A stretch of DNA of 29,920 nucleotides, from assembly GCA_002350545.1 (NCBI GenBank), contig DEEY01000001.1, positions 7,744-37,663 on the forward strand, in the 5' to 3' direction. The position numbers and the translations under genes were made by a program. This DNA is from Candidatus Saccharibacteria bacterium UBA2866. Lineage in GTDB: Bacteria; Patescibacteriota; Saccharimonadia; Saccharimonadales; Saccharimonadaceae. Position 1 is the stretch's first letter; every line of letters begins with the position of its first letter. Below, piece after piece: positions 14,027-22,252 of the stretch. A model generated the notes under the pieces. That model did no database searches. It saw only the letters and a program-made list of their open reading frames with translations, and was not told the origin of the DNA.

Positions 14027-15922
14027 ATGTCAAAAATTATCGGTATTGATCTCGGCACCACCAACAGCGCCTTTGCTTACATGGTTGCCGGCAAACCAGA
14101 GGTCATCACTAACGCCGAAGGGGATCGCACTACTCCATCAGTAGTTGCCGTCACTAAAAAAGGCGAACGTCTCGTCGGCAAAGTCGCTCAGCGCCAACGT
14201 GTAACTAATCCTAAAAACACAATTTATGGCATCAAACGCCTCATCGGCCGCAAGTTCGAAGATGACGAAGTCAAGCGTGATGTCGAAATTAGCCCTTACA
14301 AAATCGTTAAAAAAGGCAATGGTGTAGCTGTCGAAATGGACGGCAAAGAATACACTCCAGAAGAAATCAGCGCTATGATTTTAAGCAAAATCAAAGCCGA
14401 CGCTGAGGCTTTCCTTGGGGAACCAGTCACCGAAGCCATCATCACCGTCCCGGCCTACTTCGACGACTCTCAGCGCCAAGCTACCAAAGATGCTGGTAAA
14501 ATCGCAGGCCTCGAAGTAAAAAGAATCATCAATGAGCCTACCGCCGCTGCACTAGCTTACGGTCTCGAAGGTAAAAAAGACGAAAAAATCGCCGTTTTCG
14601 ACCTCGGTGGTGGCACCTTCGATGTCAGCATTATGGATATCGGTGATGGCGTGTTTGAAGTTCTCTCCACCAACGGTGACACCCACCTCGGTGGTGAAGA
14701 TTTCGACAACATCCTAGTTAACTTCCTCGTCGACGAGTTCAAAAAAGAATCCGGCATCGATATCAAAAAAGACGCCGCCGCTATGCAACGTGTCAAAGAC
14801 GAAGCCGAAAAGGCTAAAAAGGAACTATCAAGCTCCACTTCCACCGACATCAACCTTCCGTTTCTTTCTGCCGATGCCGATGGTCCTAAGCATTTCGAGT
14901 ATACTTTAACTCGCGCCAAGCTCGAAGAGCTCGTCCAGCCTCTCCTTGATCGTCTCGCTACCCCTGTTGAAAAGGCTCTAAAAGACGCCAAACTCAAAAC
15001 TACAGATATCAACGAAATCGTCATGGTCGGCGGCATGACTCGTATGCCAGCTGTCATCGAGAAGGTCAAATCCATCTTCGGCAAAGACCCGATGCAAGGC
15101 GTTAACCCTGACGAAGTTGTCGCCGTTGGTGCTGCCATCCAAGGTGGTGTACTCAAAGGCGATGTTAAAGACGTCCTTCTTCTCGATGTCACGCCATTAA
15201 CCCTCGGTATCGAAACCATGGGCGGCGTCCGTACTCCATTAATCGATCGTAACACCACTATTCCAACCAGCAAATCCGAAGTATTCTCCACCGCTTCCGA
15301 CAATCAACCTCAAGTTGAAATTCACGTCCTCCAAGGTGAACGTGAATTCGCCAAAGACAACAAATCTCTTGGTCGATTCATTCTAGATGGTATCGCTCCA
15401 GCACCTCGTGGCATCCCACAAATCGAAGTCACCTTCAATCTCGACGCTAATGGCATTTTAAATGTCACCGCCAAAGATAAGGGAACCGGCAAGGAACAGT
15501 CAATCACCATCCAAAACTCCGGCAATATGAGCAAGGAAGACATTGAAAAAGCTCAGAAAGAAGCCGAGCTCCATGCCGAAGAAGATAAAAAGAAAAAGGA
15601 TTCCGTTGACGCTAAAAACCACCTAGAAAACACTATCTATCAAGCCGAAAAAATGCCTGACGAGTACAAAGATAAAATAACTGACGACGACAAGGAAACC
15701 ATCAAAAAAGCCGTCGAAGAAGCTAAAAAAGTCTTAAACGACGAATCGGCTGATAAGGACAAATTCGAAGAAGCCACCAAAGAGCTCTCCGATAAAATCA
15801 TGCCAATCGGTGCTAAGCTTTACCAATCAGCTTCCGAAGATGCTAAATCAGATGATAACAAATCAGGCGATAAATCTAACGATAATGACGAGCCAATCGA
15901 AGGCGAAGTTGTCGATAAATAA
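14027..15922 (+). CDS. dnaK: Molecular chaperone DnaK (Hsp70)
   Basis: The 631-residue Hsp70 has the N-terminal ATPase domain (GIDLGTTNSAFAYM at the start, AVFDLGGGTFDVSIMDI near 190, VGGMTRMPAVIEKV near 337), the VLLLDVTPLTLGIETMGG linker, the substrate-binding domain and a helical lid. The tail is rich in Lys, Asp and Ser and ends in EGEVVDK, a typical bacterial C terminus. It refolds proteins with DnaJ and GrpE as partners, neither of which is adjacent: the gene stands alone between its own promoter and a terminator. GAAAGGAG precedes the ATG. Two CIRCE operators indicate heat-shock control by HrcA, whose gene is not in the window. Confidence 0.98.
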   Translation: MSKIIGIDLGTTNSAFAYMVAGKPEVITNAEGDRTTPSVVAVTKKGERLVGKVAQRQRVTNPKNTIYGIKRLIGRKFEDDEVKRDVEISPYKIVKKGNGVAVEMDGKEYTPEEISAMILSKIKADAEAFLGEPVTEAIITVPAYFDDSQRQATKDAGKIAGLEVKRIINEPTAAALAYGLEGKKDEKIAVFDLGGGTFDVSIMDIGDGVFEVLSTNGDTHLGGEDFDNILVNFLVDEFKKESGIDIKKDAAAMQRVKDEAEKAKKELSSSTSTDINLPFLSADADGPKHFEYTLTRAKLEELVQPLLDRLATPVEKALKDAKLKTTDINEIVMVGGMTRMPAVIEKVKSIFGKDPMQGVNPDEVVAVGAAIQGGVLKGDVKDVLLLDVTPLTLGIETMGGVRTPLIDRNTTIPTSKSEVFSTASDNQPQVEIHVLQGEREFAKDNKSLGRFILDGIAPAPRGIPQIEVTFNLDANGILNVTAKDKGTGKEQSITIQNSGNMSKEDIEKAQKEAELHAEEDKKKKDSVDAKNHLENTIYQAEKMPDEYKDKITDDDKETIKKAVEEAKKVLNDESADKDKFEEATKELSDKIMPIGAKLYQSASEDAKSDDNKSGDKSNDNDEPIEGEVVDK

Positions 15923-15934
15923 ATCATCACAAAG

Positions 15935-15963
15935 AATAAGCCCCTTAAAGGGGCTTATTTTTA
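15935..15963. terminator. Bidirectional intrinsic terminator after dnaK
   Basis: AATAAGCCCC pairs with GGGGCTTATT around TTAAA, followed by a T tract on the + strand. It separates dnaK from the convergent DUF4282-like gene, whose stop is at 15961. Confidence 0.88.
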
Positions 15964-16581
15964 TTCTTCTGTTTCCTCATTCTCTTCAATTTCAACTATC
16001 TCTTCTTCATCTGGAGCTTCTTTATCATTTACTAGTATCGCTCGCATATCATTCGTGTTCTCCCACAAACCAATCGTAATCATTGTCATTTCAAATCCAA
16101 CCCTCAAAAGCACATTACCAAATACCAATACGAGCAAACAGATAATAATCATTTGCGCTACATGTTCACCACCAAAGAACATCATTACAATGCTACCAAT
16201 CGTAAGAAGCGTCGCAAAAAACAAATAAATAAACTTCAAAATACTCGCAACCCATACTCTCCTAAAATTCAAGAATTCCCTTAGGTAATTCATAAACTTA
16301 CCTTTTGGTGCTTTCTTTTTCATCGTAATCGTAAAGAATGCCACTAAGGCAATTATGAGCGATACCAACGCTACAATACCTAAACTAACACCAACAGTTT
16401 CAGCATTTGCTCCAAATACATCCTCAAAACTTGTACCAGTCGTAGTTGTTTCTACTTGCTCGCCGACGCTCTCCCCTCCAGATGCATACATTAATTCATC
16501 TACTGTTGCGTTTTCATCTGTCAATATGGTATCCACATCTCTCGTTTCAACCTTTTCAGTGGTTTTTATTGCACTATCCAT
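15961..16581 (-). CDS. Membrane protein, DUF4282-like
   Basis: This 206-residue protein has a Thr/Glu-rich N terminus (about 60 residues), one hydrophobic segment (about 63-87), then a segment with the pattern FLNFRRVWVASILKFIYLFFATLLTIGSI and LLVLVFGNVLLRVGFEMTMITIGLWENTNDMR, which resembles the two-helix DUF4282 family, and a strongly acidic C-terminal tail. The family's function is unknown. AAGGAGG lies before the ATG. A TGG-TAAAAT box at 16611-16619 inside the end of the upstream gene is a plausible separate promoter. The family name is from resemblance and not certain. Confidence 0.72.
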   Translation of the reverse strand: MDSAIKTTEKVETRDVDTILTDENATVDELMYASGGESVGEQVETTTTGTSFEDVFGANAETVGVSLGIVALVSLIIALVAFFTITMKKKAPKGKFMNYLREFLNFRRVWVASILKFIYLFFATLLTIGSIVMMFFGGEHVAQMIIICLLVLVFGNVLLRVGFEMTMITIGLWENTNDMRAILVNDKEAPDEEEIVEIEENEETEE

Positions 16582-16610
16582 TTTCCTCCTTAAAAATTAT
16601 CCTTAACTAC

Positions 16611-16619
16611 ATTTTACCA
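16611..16619 (-). promoter_or_regulatory. Possible extended -10 of the DUF4282-like gene
   Basis: The minus strand reads TGG-TAAAAT at the very end of the Wzy/ligase-like gene, about 30 nt before the ATG at 16581. Confidence 0.35.
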
Positions 16620-18122
16620 CAAGCATCTTACAAATAGTAGAATCGCCGGTAATAAATATATATGCAAAGCATTAGGCAAACCTGAGAAGAAACAAAGTGA
16701 AATTGCATAAGCCACCATCAAACTAATCATCATAACTTTAGAATCATATCTCAAAACCACTTTTACCGCAAAAACTATGGTCAATACTAGGAGGGAAATA
16801 CCTACAAGCCCCGTTTCAAGTAAAAGCGAGGCGTATTGATTCTGCACAATTTCTTTCGGAGCTGGCGATAGATTGTTTACATACAAAGCTTGTCCGGCTC
16901 CACCTATTCCAACGCCAAACATAGCATTAGTAAAGTCTTTCGACCAAACCTCTACCGCTGCACCAGATAATCGCAATCTCGTATCCGTTGATTCTGCCAC
17001 ATACCCATCATATACCGCCTGTTCAATTTCCGTTTTTTCCTCAGAGTTTTCCACAATGTTTTCCACAGGTTCTTCTCTGTTATCTTCCAATTTTTCATCA
17101 GTTACTGGGGAATCATCAACGTTGATTGCTCCTAATGACAAATGGTTTATCACCTTCGAAATACCAGATTTATAAGTATCGTCCGTTGGACCAAACTCCG
17201 CCATCAACCCCTGCACATTTAAACAAACCACAAAAGAGAGAACCACTACGCCCCACACTATTCCAACTCGTTTTAATACATCTTTCCATTTTTTCCGCTC
17301 TCTCACCACCACCCACACACTCATCACCAAAAGCCCCACGATAAACGCATAAATCGCCCCTCGCGAAAACGTCAGAAACAGTGTGGCTGAAAACACCGCA
17401 AAAAGAACCGGAAGCGATGTTTTGAAGACATTTCGGAGCCTGGCAAGGCGAGAATTAGCGCCAAAACCCCTGTGGCGACAGGGGTTTTGGACGTGTGTCT
17501 GAAAAATATCGCTTCGGTTCTTTTTACAGATAATTAACCATGCCGCTACTAACGTCGGCGCGAGCAGGAGATTACCCATAAATTGTGGTTCTATCGCAAA
17601 CCCATTCGGATGCGGAAACCCAAACATCGAATAAGTACACCCCGCACACATCAAGGTATATTCTCGCCCCACTCCACATAAATCCAAAATACATTGAACC
17701 ACGCACCACCCACACACCACTAAAGAGGCGCCAAAAAACCATTTCCAAAACACATACCAGAATTCCTTATCAAACAAATTCCTGAACCGCCATATCCCAT
17801 ATACTGCAAAATATAAAAGCCACAACACTCCCACCGTCAATAATCCTCGCACAAAATTCAACGACCAAAAAACTGACAGCAAAAGCCACACAGGGAATAG
17901 TAGCCACACCCACCATTTACCAAAATCTCGGAACAATACCTTCTTTTTTATCATCATCACAAAAACTAACAAATCAAACAAAATTAGCCACACCAAGGGA
18001 ACTGATAATTCAAAATTCATCGAACTATCACTACCAAAATGCATCAATGGCTGATATGAAAAAAACAAAACTCCCGGCGCTAAATAAACAAAATACTTAA
18101 ATAATTTATTCAGTTTTTCCAT
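16614..18122 (-). CDS. O-antigen ligase / Wzy polymerase-like membrane protein carrying an in-frame palindromic element
   Basis: This 502-residue protein has about ten membrane helices and the LTFSRGAIYAFIVGLLV motif of the O-antigen ligase/polymerase (Wzy_C) family, with a long extracellular loop (about 330-400, TDDTYKSGISKVINH to RLRLSGAAVEVWSKDFTNAMFGVGIGG). Such proteins join sugar repeat units or attach glycans to the envelope. Between two helices (after LVAAWLIICKKNR and before LPVLFAVFSATLF) lies an Arg/His-rich insert encoded by the palindrome at 17400-17525, which keeps the reading frame. Its start overlaps the end of the GT4 gene by 17 nt, making it the third gene of a polysaccharide operon. 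Confidence 0.85.
   Translation of the reverse strand: MEKLNKLFKYFVYLAPGVLFFSYQPLMHFGSDSSMNFELSVPLVWLILFDLLVFVMMIKKKVLFRDFGKWWVWLLFPVWLLLSVFWSLNFVRGLLTVGVLWLLYFAVYGIWRFRNLFDKEFWYVFWKWFFGASLVVCGWCVVQCILDLCGVGREYTLMCAGCTYSMFGFPHPNGFAIEPQFMGNLLLAPTLVAAWLIICKKNRSDIFQTHVQNPCRHRGFGANSRLARLRNVFKTSLPVLFAVFSATLFLTFSRGAIYAFIVGLLVMSVWVVVRERKKWKDVLKRVGIVWGVVVLSFVVCLNVQGLMAEFGPTDDTYKSGISKVINHLSLGAINVDDSPVTDEKLEDNREEPVENIVENSEEKTEIEQAVYDGYVAESTDTRLRLSGAAVEVWSKDFTNAMFGVGIGGAGQALYVNNLSPAPKEIVQNQYASLLLETGLVGISLLVLTIVFAVKVVLRYDSKVMMISLMVAYAISLCFFSGLPNALHIYLLPAILLFVRCLW
17400..17525 (-). repeat. Palindromic element inside the Wzy/ligase-like gene
   Basis: Outer arms at 17400-17430 and 17495-17525 are imperfect inverted repeats (AAAAAGAACC-GAAGCGAT side by side). 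The centre is a perfect 13-bp hairpin, CCAAAACCCCTGT with loop GGCG and its complement (17461-17490). On the coding strand the core shares CTAATTCTCG and CTCCGAAATGTC with the element at 18601, at matching places. The translated insert contains RHRGFG and RLARLRNVF. The frame stays open. Confidence 0.85.
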
Positions 18123-19287
18123 TTATAAAACTCTTCATCTCTTTATCAAATCTCTCGACTGAAAAGTTTTCCACAGATTCTGAAACCTTCTCTCGATCAA
18201 ATTTCATTGTTTCATATTTAAGTATCGCTTCTTTCAGGGCATTCACAGTTTGTTTTTCAAACAACAACCCATTTTTACCATCTTCCACATAATCTAAAGC
18301 ACCGCCTTTACCATATGCAATCACCGGACAACCAGCAGCCAATGCCTCCACCGGCGCAATCCCAAACGGCTCCAAACTTGGGAATAAATATCCCTTCGCT
18401 CCCGCTAAGTACTTAGCTAATTCAGACTTTTCCACAACTGGCAAAAATTTAATATTTCCCCGTCCATTTGACAATTTCACTAAATTATTGTGTTCTGGCC
18501 CTTCCCCAATAACGAGAAGTTCCCTCCTCAGCTCCTTGCAAGCCTGTACTACCAAATCTAATCGCTTCCAATTCACCTGCCGCGAAGTAGTGATGTAATA
18601 AGGAGTCGAGGAAGGTACTTCGAGGACATTTCGGAGGTTACGACCGAGAATTAGGGCGCTCCGCCCGTGACGACGGGCCGGAGCGACCCGTGTCCGAGAA
18701 GTACTTTCTCGGCTCCTAAATGCTTCTACTTCTACCGGCGGATGAATTACCACCGCTTCCCTCTTATAGTATTTAGAAATCAATTCCTTAGCATATTCCG
18801 AAATTGTTACATAATGATCCGGCACTTGACTAGCCTTAAAATCCGCTTTTCGCAAAGGCCCCACCATCAATTTAAAGAAAAATCTCACCATCGGATTCAG
18901 TATTCCAAATCCAGGGTTTTTCACATAGTCATCATACATTTGCCAATAGTACTGCGTCGGCACATGGCAATAAGAAATGTGAAGCCCATTTTTGCACTTC
19001 ACGGCTTTCGCTTCCGCCCCTGTTACCGAAATAACTAAATCATACTCCGCAAGGTCAAGATGCGAAAACCACCTCTGTCTCAGTGGTCCCAAAAACCTTC
19101 GCAAAAACACCGGAAATACCTGTAGCCACCCAGTCCTCACATCAGCATCATCAAACCAATCAATTCCCTTCTTCGAATACTTCGAAGTATAAATCGGCGC
19201 CTTCGGATAAAGCCGATGTAGCTCAAGCAATACCTTCTCCGCCCCGCCTACATTAGTTAACCAATCGCAAACCAAAGCGACTTTCAT
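18106..19287 (-). CDS. GT4-family glycosyltransferase carrying an in-frame palindromic element
   Basis: The 393-residue product is a GT-B fold, family 4 glycosyltransferase that adds a sugar from a nucleotide-sugar to a lipid-linked acceptor in the cytoplasm. It starts MKVALVCDWLTNVGGAEKVLLEL, the acceptor-side motif. The donor-binding half has PYYITTSRQVNWKRLDLVVQA, VIGEGPEHNNL and EPFGIAPVEALAAGCPVIAYGKGG with the usual EX7E spacing. Between the two halves, after HPPVEVEAF, about 35 Arg/Ser-rich residues are encoded by the palindrome at 18601-18717. An AAGGAG ribosome-binding site lies at the end of the upstream gene, 2 nt away. It overlaps the next gene by 17 nt. Confidence 0.93.
   Translation of the reverse strand: MKVALVCDWLTNVGGAEKVLLELHRLYPKAPIYTSKYSKKGIDWFDDADVRTGWLQVFPVFLRRFLGPLRQRWFSHLDLAEYDLVISVTGAEAKAVKCKNGLHISYCHVPTQYYWQMYDDYVKNPGFGILNPMVRFFFKLMVGPLRKADFKASQVPDHYVTISEYAKELISKYYKREAVVIHPPVEVEAFRSRESTSRTRVAPARRHGRSALILGRNLRNVLEVPSSTPYYITTSRQVNWKRLDLVVQACKELRRELLVIGEGPEHNNLVKLSNGRGNIKFLPVVEKSELAKYLAGAKGYLFPSLEPFGIAPVEALAAGCPVIAYGKGGALDYVEDGKNGLLFEKQTVNALKEAILKYETMKFDREKVSESVENFSVERFDKEMKSFINGKTE
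18601..18717 (-). repeat. Palindromic element inside the GT4 gene
   Basis: Outer arms AGGAGTCGAGGAAGGTACTT... (18601-18628) and 18691-18717 are imperfect inverted repeats. The central hairpin pairs CGCTCCG-CCCGT with ACGGG-C-CGGAGCG around GACG (18657-18685). It shares border bases (GAGGACA and TGTCCGAG), ATTTCGGAG and CGAGAATTAG with the element at 17400. The insert is read in frame and contains RHGRS and NLRNVLEV. Arm sequences differ from those of the other copies. Confidence 0.85.
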
Positions 19288-19289
19288 AA

Positions 19290-20714
19290 TTATTTCGCTC
19301 CTTCGCCTTTTATCACCACCGCAATCGTTTTAAAGAATATTGAAAGATCCAGCATCAACGACCAATTTCTCACATAATAAATATCAAGCGCCCGACGCTC
19401 CTCAAACGAAATATCGCGCCTTCCAGAAACTTGTGCAAACCCAGTCAATCCAGACTTCACTGTCAAAATTAACGATCGATCACCATAATCACGTAATTCC
19501 CCGGGCAGTAATGCCCTTGGACCAATCAATGAAATATCACCCTTCAAAATATTAAACAACTGTGGCAACTCATCAATTGAAGTCCGTCGAATAAAACGCC
19601 CTACTCTAGTAATTCTTGGGTCATTTTTCAAATAATCGCCGTCTTTTCGATATTTCTTAATCAATTCCGACTTCCCCATTATCTTAAATGCCTTCTCTGC
19701 CGGCATTCCCGAATACTCCGGTTTCATTGATCTAAACTTATAACATTTAAACTTCCGGTTGTATTGCGTTAATCTTTCATCTGCATATATCGGCGAATGA
19801 TGAAAGTCTGTCAACTTCAAAACCAACCATGTAATCATCATCGGTATCGCCGTCACAACAATCGCAACAATTGAAAACAAAATATCAAATCCTCTTTTAA
19901 TCGCCGCATATCCACCAGATAAAGGCGTCGCCATCACCATCACCGCCGGTGTATTACCAATTAATTCCATTTCCCCAAAATGCGACGAAAGTGCTGTCTC
20001 CGATGGAACAAAGAAATACAAAAGATGTCGGTTCACCGCCTGTTTGTAAACATATTCTGTTGATCTTTCGTCAGTTTGGAAAATAACATCAGCCTTACAT
20101 TTTCTTAACGCTTCTTTTAAAGATGAATATTGTTTTTTCTTCAAATCATCTGGAATAAAATGTCTTCCCGCCACAATTCCTGCTAACCGATATTGCGAAT
20201 CTGGGTTAGAAGAAATATACTCCGCCAAGTATTCCGTATTCTTTGAGTTTCCAATAATAATTGCCCGTCTCACACCATAATCACTTCTAAATATTTGCCG
20301 TATCACAAATCGCACAATAATCCGTTCCGCTAACAAAAACACAAACGAAAGAAGCATCGCCGTTAGTGCCATAATTCTTACTGGAAAAATATCTTTCCCC
20401 GTAAAGAAATCGAACACAATTAACGCTGCCACCGCCATCACTGCTGCAACTAATAACCTCCCCCTTTCCGGCAATCTCGATTTATTAATTACAATTGATT
20501 TTCGATAAAGTCCAAGTGACGCCAAAATAATCAACATAATCGGCACCAACCACGCTACCGTTATGACGAAATCACTAAACTGAGTTTCAAACGTATAAGG
20601 ACGCGGGTCAATCCTCACCCGAATATAATAAGCTGCCGCAAACGATAGCACTAAAGCCACCGCATCCCCTATAATTAAACATAATCTTAAAATAAAATCG
20701 GACTTTTTCCGCAT
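19290..20714 (-). CDS. Polyprenyl-phosphate sugar-1-phosphate transferase (exopolysaccharide initiator)
   Basis: This 474-residue protein starts a surface polysaccharide by moving a sugar phosphate from a nucleotide sugar to undecaprenyl phosphate. Four N-terminal membrane helices (about 7-110) lead to a CoA/NAD-binding-like domain (AIIIGNSKNTEYLAEYI) and the C-terminal bacterial sugar transferase domain: KRGFDILFSIVAIVV, the KFRSMKPE motif, RVGRFIRRTSIDELPQLFNILKGDISLIGPRALLPGEL and SGLTGFAQVSGRRD. The frame could begin with a TTG at 20729, but the ATG at 20714 is preferred: a TATAAT box ends 6 nt before it and overlaps the alternative N terminus. It is the first gene of the operon with the GT4 and ligase-like genes. 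Confidence 0.93.
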   Translation of the reverse strand: MRKKSDFILRLCLIIGDAVALVLSFAAAYYIRVRIDPRPYTFETQFSDFVITVAWLVPIMLIILASLGLYRKSIVINKSRLPERGRLLVAAVMAVAALIVFDFFTGKDIFPVRIMALTAMLLSFVFLLAERIIVRFVIRQIFRSDYGVRRAIIIGNSKNTEYLAEYISSNPDSQYRLAGIVAGRHFIPDDLKKKQYSSLKEALRKCKADVIFQTDERSTEYVYKQAVNRHLLYFFVPSETALSSHFGEMELIGNTPAVMVMATPLSGGYAAIKRGFDILFSIVAIVVTAIPMMITWLVLKLTDFHHSPIYADERLTQYNRKFKCYKFRSMKPEYSGMPAEKAFKIMGKSELIKKYRKDGDYLKNDPRITRVGRFIRRTSIDELPQLFNILKGDISLIGPRALLPGELRDYGDRSLILTVKSGLTGFAQVSGRRDISFEERRALDIYYVRNWSLMLDLSIFFKTIAVVIKGEGAK

Positions 20715-20720
20715 ATCATA

Positions 20721-20726
20721 ATTATA
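20721..20726 (-). promoter_or_regulatory. -10 box of the polysaccharide operon
   Basis: TATAAT on the minus strand, 6 nt before the ATG at 20714, preceded by TTG and not by the TGN extension. It probably drives all three genes down to 16614. Confidence 0.6.
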
Positions 20727-20768
20727 CAATAAAACACCAAATTATTCCATCATAAGCATCTTTTGGAT

Positions 20769-21680
20769 TCATTGTTTTGCTAGCGTTTTAATCTTCTTAA
20801 AATTCACCTTCTCCACCGCCTCGCGCAAAGCTTTTTCCGACCCATAATGCGTATGAGTTCCTGGCGAATCTGATAACATATGCTGTGCATAAGGAAAGCT
20901 CACCACTTTATTAAGTACCGCTCCAAACTTTCCTACTGTATCTGAACAAACGTAAAAATGCGAAACATCCTCTAAAGGAATATCGAGTGCCCTTTTCATT
21001 TCTTCCGGGAAAAACGTTAACGAGAACAAATCTCCATCTGGTTGTCCCGCTAATCGCCCATAGGCAATCGAGGTATTCCCTTCTATCCACAATCTTTCGT
21101 TTAATGGACGCATCTTCGCATTTTCAAGCGACGCCACACATTCGACCTTTTTCTTACCGTTTAAACTCTTCATTTCACAGACAAAATCCCCTTCACAGGT
21201 CGTTGTCATCACTGCTGCCTTCACATCCGGCGATTTCAATCCGTGTATCTCGTCATACGAAATCGAATCGCTAATATAATCCATCATCACCCACGAGAGT
21301 AGCCCAGTCTTAGTGTTCTCCGCCATCAAATAGTATTCCGCCCTCGCTCCCCAAAACACACTCGTATGAATCCGAAACATCGATACAATCCCATAGTATT
21401 TTTCAGCATCTCCTTCAAATACCGCCGATTTTGCCGGTCGAAACCCCTCCGGCATAAACTTCTCTACCCGGCTAGGTTCTGGAATTTCATAAAACAAAAA
21501 CGTACAATACGGTTCCACTACAAACGGCATCTTATCCGCTTTTTTCGCAGCCGTTGTTACGATTTTCTTTTGCAAACACACCGGCAACTTTGCTAGTTTC
21601 TTTTGCATATAGTGCGATTGACCCACCATTATCGGATCAACCAACTTTTCTACCCCTTTAGCATATTCCAAAATATTCAT
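20769..21680 (-). CDS. Unrecognised 303-residue soluble protein
   Basis: I do not recognise this gene with confidence. The product has no membrane helix and is rich in aromatic residues. Its pattern of FVVEPYCTFLFYEIPEPSRVEKFMPEGFRPAKSAVFEGD followed by KYYGIVSMFRIHTSVFWGARAEYYLMAE is reminiscent of acetoacetate decarboxylase-fold proteins, in which strand pairs surround a hydrophobic cavity, but I cannot point to a catalytic lysine with certainty. The ATG is supported by TGG-TATAAT ending 6 nt upstream, implying a leaderless mRNA. It is divergent from tspO, with the two promoters side by side. Confidence 0.7.
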   Translation of the reverse strand: MNILEYAKGVEKLVDPIMVGQSHYMQKKLAKLPVCLQKKIVTTAAKKADKMPFVVEPYCTFLFYEIPEPSRVEKFMPEGFRPAKSAVFEGDAEKYYGIVSMFRIHTSVFWGARAEYYLMAENTKTGLLSWVMMDYISDSISYDEIHGLKSPDVKAAVMTTTCEGDFVCEMKSLNGKKKVECVASLENAKMRPLNERLWIEGNTSIAYGRLAGQPDGDLFSLTFFPEEMKRALDIPLEDVSHFYVCSDTVGKFGAVLNKVVSFPYAQHMLSDSPGTHTHYGSEKALREAVEKVNFKKIKTLAKQ

Positions 21681-21686
21681 ACTTTC

Positions 21687-21695
21687 ATTATACCA
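21687..21695 (-). promoter_or_regulatory. Extended -10 promoter of the 303-residue protein gene
   Basis: The minus strand reads TGG-TATAAT, 6 nt, ATG. It lies back to back with the tspO promoter. Confidence 0.65.
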
Positions 21696-21699
21696 AACG

Positions 21700-21708
21700 T
21701 GCTATAAT
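21700..21708 (+). promoter_or_regulatory. Extended -10 promoter of tspO
   Basis: TGC-TATAAT followed by a leader of about 24 nt with AAAAAGGAG before the ATG at 21739. Confidence 0.6.
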
Positions 21709-21738
21709 TTAACCATAAACAATAAAAAGGAGAATCAA

Positions 21739-22245
21739 ATGACAAAAACCAAACTAACCACCTTTGGCAAAATCTGGCGCTGCGCACTTTGTATCGTTGC
21801 TCCGCTTGGCGGTGGATTAATTATTTCAATGTTCAGCCGCAATGCTATGGAACAATTTGGCGCCTTTAATCAACCTCCACTTGCTCCTCCTGCTTGGCTC
21901 TTCCCCGTTGCCTGGACTATTTTATATGTTCTAATGGGTGTTGCCTCATATCTCATTTGTCTCAAGTATTTAACCGGCAAAAAATCTGAAAAGAATTCTG
22001 CCCGTACCTCTCTCATCATCTACGCTGCTCAATTAGTTTTAAATTTCATCTGGACTCCAGTTTTCTTCAATGCCAATCAATATTGGCTCGCTTTCGTAAT
22101 CCTAGCTGCCATGTGGATTCTCGAACTCATCCTCATCATCAAGTCTTACAAACTTTCTCGCGCTGCTTTTTGGTGCTTGCTCCCCTATCTTCTTTGGACC
22201 ACTTTTGCAGCCTACCTCAACATCTCCATTGCCATCCTAAATTAA
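21739..22245 (+). CDS. tspO: TspO/MBR family membrane protein
   Basis: The 168-residue, five-helix protein matches the TspO/translocator family: FGAFNQPPLAPPAWLFPVAWTILYVLMGVASYL carries the family's proline- and tryptophan-rich signature, followed by LVLNFIWTPVFFNANQYWLAF and PYLLWTTFAAYLNISIAILN in the last helix. Family members bind porphyrins and other hydrophobic ligands and act in tetrapyrrole or stress responses. A tetrapyrrole role is uncertain in an organism with a likely reduced metabolism. The start follows AAAAAGGAG. It is convergent with the beta-helix gene, with 7 nt between the stops and no visible terminator. Confidence 0.93.
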   Translation: MTKTKLTTFGKIWRCALCIVAPLGGGLIISMFSRNAMEQFGAFNQPPLAPPAWLFPVAWTILYVLMGVASYLICLKYLTGKKSEKNSARTSLIIYAAQLVLNFIWTPVFFNANQYWLAFVILAAMWILELILIIKSYKLSRAAFWCLLPYLLWTTFAAYLNISIAILN

Positions 22246-22252
22246 ATACTAA

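Noticed and set aside
14557..15303. Long frame on the minus strand inside dnaK
   Set aside because: It is the reverse-strand shadow of a strongly conserved coding gene, with no promoter or ribosome-binding site.
20715..20729. TTG start for the sugar transferase
   Set aside because: It would place the promoter box inside the coding region; the ATG at 20714 has the box at the usual 6 nt.
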